DNA of 64,000 bases. Origin: Apostichopus japonicus (Eukaryota > Echinodermata > Holothuroidea > Aspidochirotida > Stichopodidae). Within the stretch, counting starts at the first letter, position 1. The number at the start of each line of letters is the position of its first letter. The translations under genes and the position numbers were made by a program. This document shows, piece by piece, positions 61,457 through 64,000 of the stretch. The stretch spans positions 6,181,001 through 6,245,000 of the forward strand of contig NC_092578.1 in assembly GCF_037975245.1 (NCBI RefSeq), read 5' to 3'. The notes below the pieces were generated by a model. That model was given only the letters and a program-made list of their open reading frames with translations, made no database searches and was not told the origin of the DNA.

Positions 61457-61849
61457 GTGAAATTCGAAGGAAATTTGTCAAATTTTCTGTTCTACTCTCA
61501 CTACGGAATCACTGGAGCGAAACGGACGATGGTTATAAGGTACTCTTGCACGCAGCTACTTGCACTCTCCGCAAGATCGTCGTGTCGGGTTCCTAAGGCA
61601 ACTTACAACAAACTTCAATTGTTAAGGATTTGCAGTAAAGCCCCTACACATAGGGGAACAGTTGCTGGGAAATCGCGAGAAAGATCGATTCCTACGAGGA
61701 TTACAGATAGAGAGCCGGTCATTACCCACCACACCAGTATTACAAAGGGTAATCTGGTAAAGATCCCGTTGCTGAGATCATTGACTTACATTTCTACAAA
61801 GAATCTTAGCTTCTGCAGTCTAAATACCAGATCAATCAAAAATAAATAA
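61457..61849 (+). CDS. CR1-type LINE, N-terminal part of ORF2 (separated by a frame break)
   Basis: The reading frame carries a basic leader with KAPTHRGTVAGKSRER, matching the HRGTRGG-type motif found just ahead of the endonuclease in many CR1/L2 elements. It ends with LSFCSLNTRSIKNK and a TAA at 61847-61849. The LNTRSI block is the first endonuclease motif, holding a catalytic Asn, so this frame and the one starting at 61851 should be one protein. They differ by one base in an A-rich run (about 61838-61850), which looks like a one-base excess in this copy. The true start may differ from 61457. Confidence 0.75.
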   Translation: MKFEGNLSNFLFYSHYGITGAKRTMVIRYSCTQLLALSARSSCRVPKATYNKLQLLRICSKAPTHRGTVAGKSRERSIPTRITDREPVITHHTSITKGNLVKIPLLRSLTYISTKNLSFCSLNTRSIKNK

Positions 61850-61850
61850 A

Positions 61851-64000
61851 ATGTCATTATCAGACTTTATCTCCTCACACGATTACGATGTTGTTGCTCT
61901 AACTGAGACATGGCTCGGATCAACTGTTGACAGATCGTGTCTGGGCGAACTAATTCCCACTGGGTATGAAATTAAACATGTACCACGTCAGATTAACCGC
62001 CACGGCGGTGGGGTTGCAGTTATTTACAAAGAGAGACTTTCGCTCAAAGTATTGGATTCCACAAGGAACCAAAATATCACCCAATTCGAATTTATGGAAT
62101 GCAATTTGAATATTGGACCTGCCAACCTTCACCTTTCGGTTGTTTATCGTCCCCCTCCATCTAAAGGCAATGGGATGCAAAAGAGTACATTTTTTGATGA
62201 ATGGCCACTATTTCTTGAGAAACTAGCCACTAATCAACACGAAACACTGCTTGTTGGAGATCTAAACTTTCATCTTGACACCGAAGACAACCCTGATACA
62301 CGTCGATTTAACAGTATACTTGATGCTTGTGGACTCAAACAACATGTGAATGTACCCACTCATATACGGGGGCACACCTTAGATGTCGTTATCACCAAGG
62401 ATGTCAGCACCATCATCACTGATATGTCAGTTCTAGACCCCTGTTTATTCAGTGACAAAGGAAACCCGTCAGGTGATCATTTCGCGGTATGTTTTAACAC
62501 TGCTTTCATGAAACCAACGAATGTGAGGAAAACTGTCTCATACAGGAAGCTGAAAGATATTGATATAGCTGCTGTAAAATTGAGTATTGATCAATCAACA
62601 AATCTTTGTGCTCAAAATGGACCGATTGACGATATTTTATCATCTTACACTTCCGGAATCCGTGATATTATTGATCTTCACGCACCACTGTGTCATAAAA
62701 CCATAATTCTTAGACCACATTCTCCTTGGTATACTGATGAGTTACATATAGCAAAAAAAGAACGTAGGAGGCTGGAGCGAACTTGGTTGAAGCATCGTCT
62801 GGAAATACATCGTCAAATTTATAGAGAACAATGTAGAGTTGTTAACAAGCTCTTGGTCAGTGCTCGCAGGAATTACTATGTGAGTAAACTTACAGAATGC
62901 CGCGGAGACACGAAGGGCATATATAGGGTTGCCCGACATTTGTTGGGTGAACAGTCTTCCGTCCTACTTCCGTGTTATACATCAGCTAAAGAGCTTGCCA
63001 ACCAATTCGGTGAGTTTTATGTTAACAAAATATCATCTATCCGTGACAATTTAATAAACTGCCATGATACGCCTGTCGAAGGGGACTCAGTTGCCGATGT
63101 CATGATCAATCTGTCAAATTTTGATCCAGCAACCGATGATGAGATTAGAAACATTATAAACAAATCCAGTAACACATCCTGTGAAATGGATCCTATTCCT
63201 ACCTGGTTACTCAAAGATTGCCTGGAGCCTCTACTACCGATTATTACATCACTGATAAACATATCTCTTCGGAATGGTGAAGTACCCGATAACTTCAAGT
63301 ATGCGCACATTCGACCTCATTTGAAGAAGGCAACCCTAGATCAGAATATCCTTGAAAACTACCGTCCTGTCTCAAACCTTAGCATCTTGTCAAAGGTATT
63401 AGAGAAAGTTGTTGCTCGGCGCCTCGATCAGTACATGGACGACAACGAACTTCAAGAAAAATATCAAAGTGCCTATACCAAGTTACATTCGACCGAAACA
63501 GCCCTAATCAAGGTACATTCCGACATCATGCATAACATAGATGACGGAAAGGCAGTAGCATTAGTTTTACTGGATTTATCTGCTGCATTTGACACCATCG
63601 ATCACTCAATTTTGCTAAATCGGCTTCGTAATGTGTATGGGATAACCGGAAACGCCTTAAAATGGATGACTTCTTATCTTCAAAATAGACGCCAGTCCGT
63701 CATCATTGATAACATAAAATCTGCACCTCTGTTACTTAAATATGGTGTTCCCCAGGGATCAGTACTAGGACCAAAGTTATACACCATGTATACTAAACCA
63801 CTGGGCGATCTTATAAGGCAGCATGGCCTTGATTACCATATGTATGCTGACGACACCCAAATTTACCTTTCGTTTAAGCCACTTGATTCTCCTGATGCAA
63901 TTAATCCTCTACATATATTGGAGACATGTCTTGAAGATGTCAGAAAATGGATGGCTGATAACATGCTTAAGCTTAACGATGACAAGACAGACGTGATATT
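61851..64000 (+). CDS. CR1-type LINE endonuclease-reverse transcriptase (ORF2), partial at the window end
   Basis: The open frame runs 716 codons to the edge without a stop. Endonuclease motifs: VVALTETWLG (catalytic Glu), GGGVAVIY, SVVYRPPPS, VGDLNFHLD (Asp and Asn of the active site), then a TLDVVIT stretch and SGDHFAV (terminal His). Reverse transcriptase motifs: LENYRPVSNLSILSKVLEKV, LLDLSAAFDTIDHSILL (motif A aspartate), VPQGSVLGP (motif B) and MYADDTQIY (motif C catalytic aspartates), followed by MADNMLKLNDDKTDVI at the edge. All catalytic residues visible are intact. The protein nicks the target and primes cDNA synthesis on it. The ATG at 61851 is only the first Met after the frame break, not a proven start. 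Confidence 0.92.
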   Translation, partial: MSLSDFISSHDYDVVALTETWLGSTVDRSCLGELIPTGYEIKHVPRQINRHGGGVAVIYKERLSLKVLDSTRNQNITQFEFMECNLNIGPANLHLSVVYRPPPSKGNGMQKSTFFDEWPLFLEKLATNQHETLLVGDLNFHLDTEDNPDTRRFNSILDACGLKQHVNVPTHIRGHTLDVVITKDVSTIITDMSVLDPCLFSDKGNPSGDHFAVCFNTAFMKPTNVRKTVSYRKLKDIDIAAVKLSIDQSTNLCAQNGPIDDILSSYTSGIRDIIDLHAPLCHKTIILRPHSPWYTDELHIAKKERRRLERTWLKHRLEIHRQIYREQCRVVNKLLVSARRNYYVSKLTECRGDTKGIYRVARHLLGEQSSVLLPCYTSAKELANQFGEFYVNKISSIRDNLINCHDTPVEGDSVADVMINLSNFDPATDDEIRNIINKSSNTSCEMDPIPTWLLKDCLEPLLPIITSLINISLRNGEVPDNFKYAHIRPHLKKATLDQNILENYRPVSNLSILSKVLEKVVARRLDQYMDDNELQEKYQSAYTKLHSTETALIKVHSDIMHNIDDGKAVALVLLDLSAAFDTIDHSILLNRLRNVYGITGNALKWMTSYLQNRRQSVIIDNIKSAPLLLKYGVPQGSVLGPKLYTMYTKPLGDLIRQHGLDYHMYADDTQIYLSFKPLDSPDAINPLHILETCLEDVRKWMADNMLKLNDDKTDVI

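Larger units (their letters stand above)
61290..64000 (+). mobile_element. CR1-type LINE retrotransposon, near-intact, runs off the window
   Basis: It contains an APE-type endonuclease followed by a reverse transcriptase in the order and wording of the CR1/L2 group. It lies in the same direction as the channel gene, inside the intron after 60912. The long open frame (over 2.1 kb with no stop) suggests a young copy. The 5' limit is approximate and the 3' end is outside the window. Confidence 0.9.

Overview
This is a eukaryotic (metazoan) genomic window that is AT-rich and almost entirely non-coding. Compact blocks of conserved protein sequence end at GT/AG splice sites, so it is a slice of a large intron-rich animal gene and not a microbial region. 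The conserved gene is an ether-a-go-go-related (Erg, KCNH2/6/7 class) voltage-gated potassium channel on the + strand. The mixture of CR1-like and L1-like LINEs, a Penelope-like retroelement, a tRNA-type SINE and hAT-type MITEs fits a marine invertebrate. A deuterostome such as an echinoderm is my guess, but the species cannot be fixed from the sequence alone.

Channel layout: four confident coding exons lie at 54614-55021 (S1-S3), 57955-58348 (S4, S5, pore), 59519-59718 (S6, C-linker) and 60660-60912 (end of C-linker, first part of the cyclic-nucleotide-binding homology domain). All splice phases agree. The rest of the 3' end lies beyond the window. Two candidate upstream first exons, each with an in-frame stop just before the ATG and a phase-0 donor, lie at 16125-16205 and 35890-36060. 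Both could join in frame to the S1-S3 exon and would give channels without a PAS domain, as in the mammalian Erg1b isoform. No PAS-domain exon was recognised in the window.

Repeat layout: 2.4-3.9 kb holds a tandem duplication and a 678-bp foldback element with a 6-bp target duplication. 20.2 kb holds a perfect 68-bp palindrome. 26.4-32.6 kb is rich in retroelement debris: an L2/SINE-type tail, a hairpin made of Penelope-type terminal modules, a broken LINE reverse transcriptase, a ~147-bp tandem array, and a Penelope-like element with degenerate RT/GIY-YIG coding sequence between inverted terminal repeats. 44.6-49.3 kb holds an L1-like LINE tail, a tandem duplication, a tRNA-type SINE and an hAT MITE with an 8-bp target duplication. 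50.5 kb is a 300-bp polypurine tract. About 300 bp upstream of the S1-S3 exon is a hammerhead-ribozyme-like motif of the type found in Penelope-like elements. From about 61.3 kb to the end, a largely intact CR1-type LINE lies in sense orientation in the channel's intron.

No wholly new system was found. The points most worth following are the hammerhead-like and Penelope-like modules, the PAS-less alternative channel starts (one with its 3' half tandemly duplicated), and the palindromic elements.
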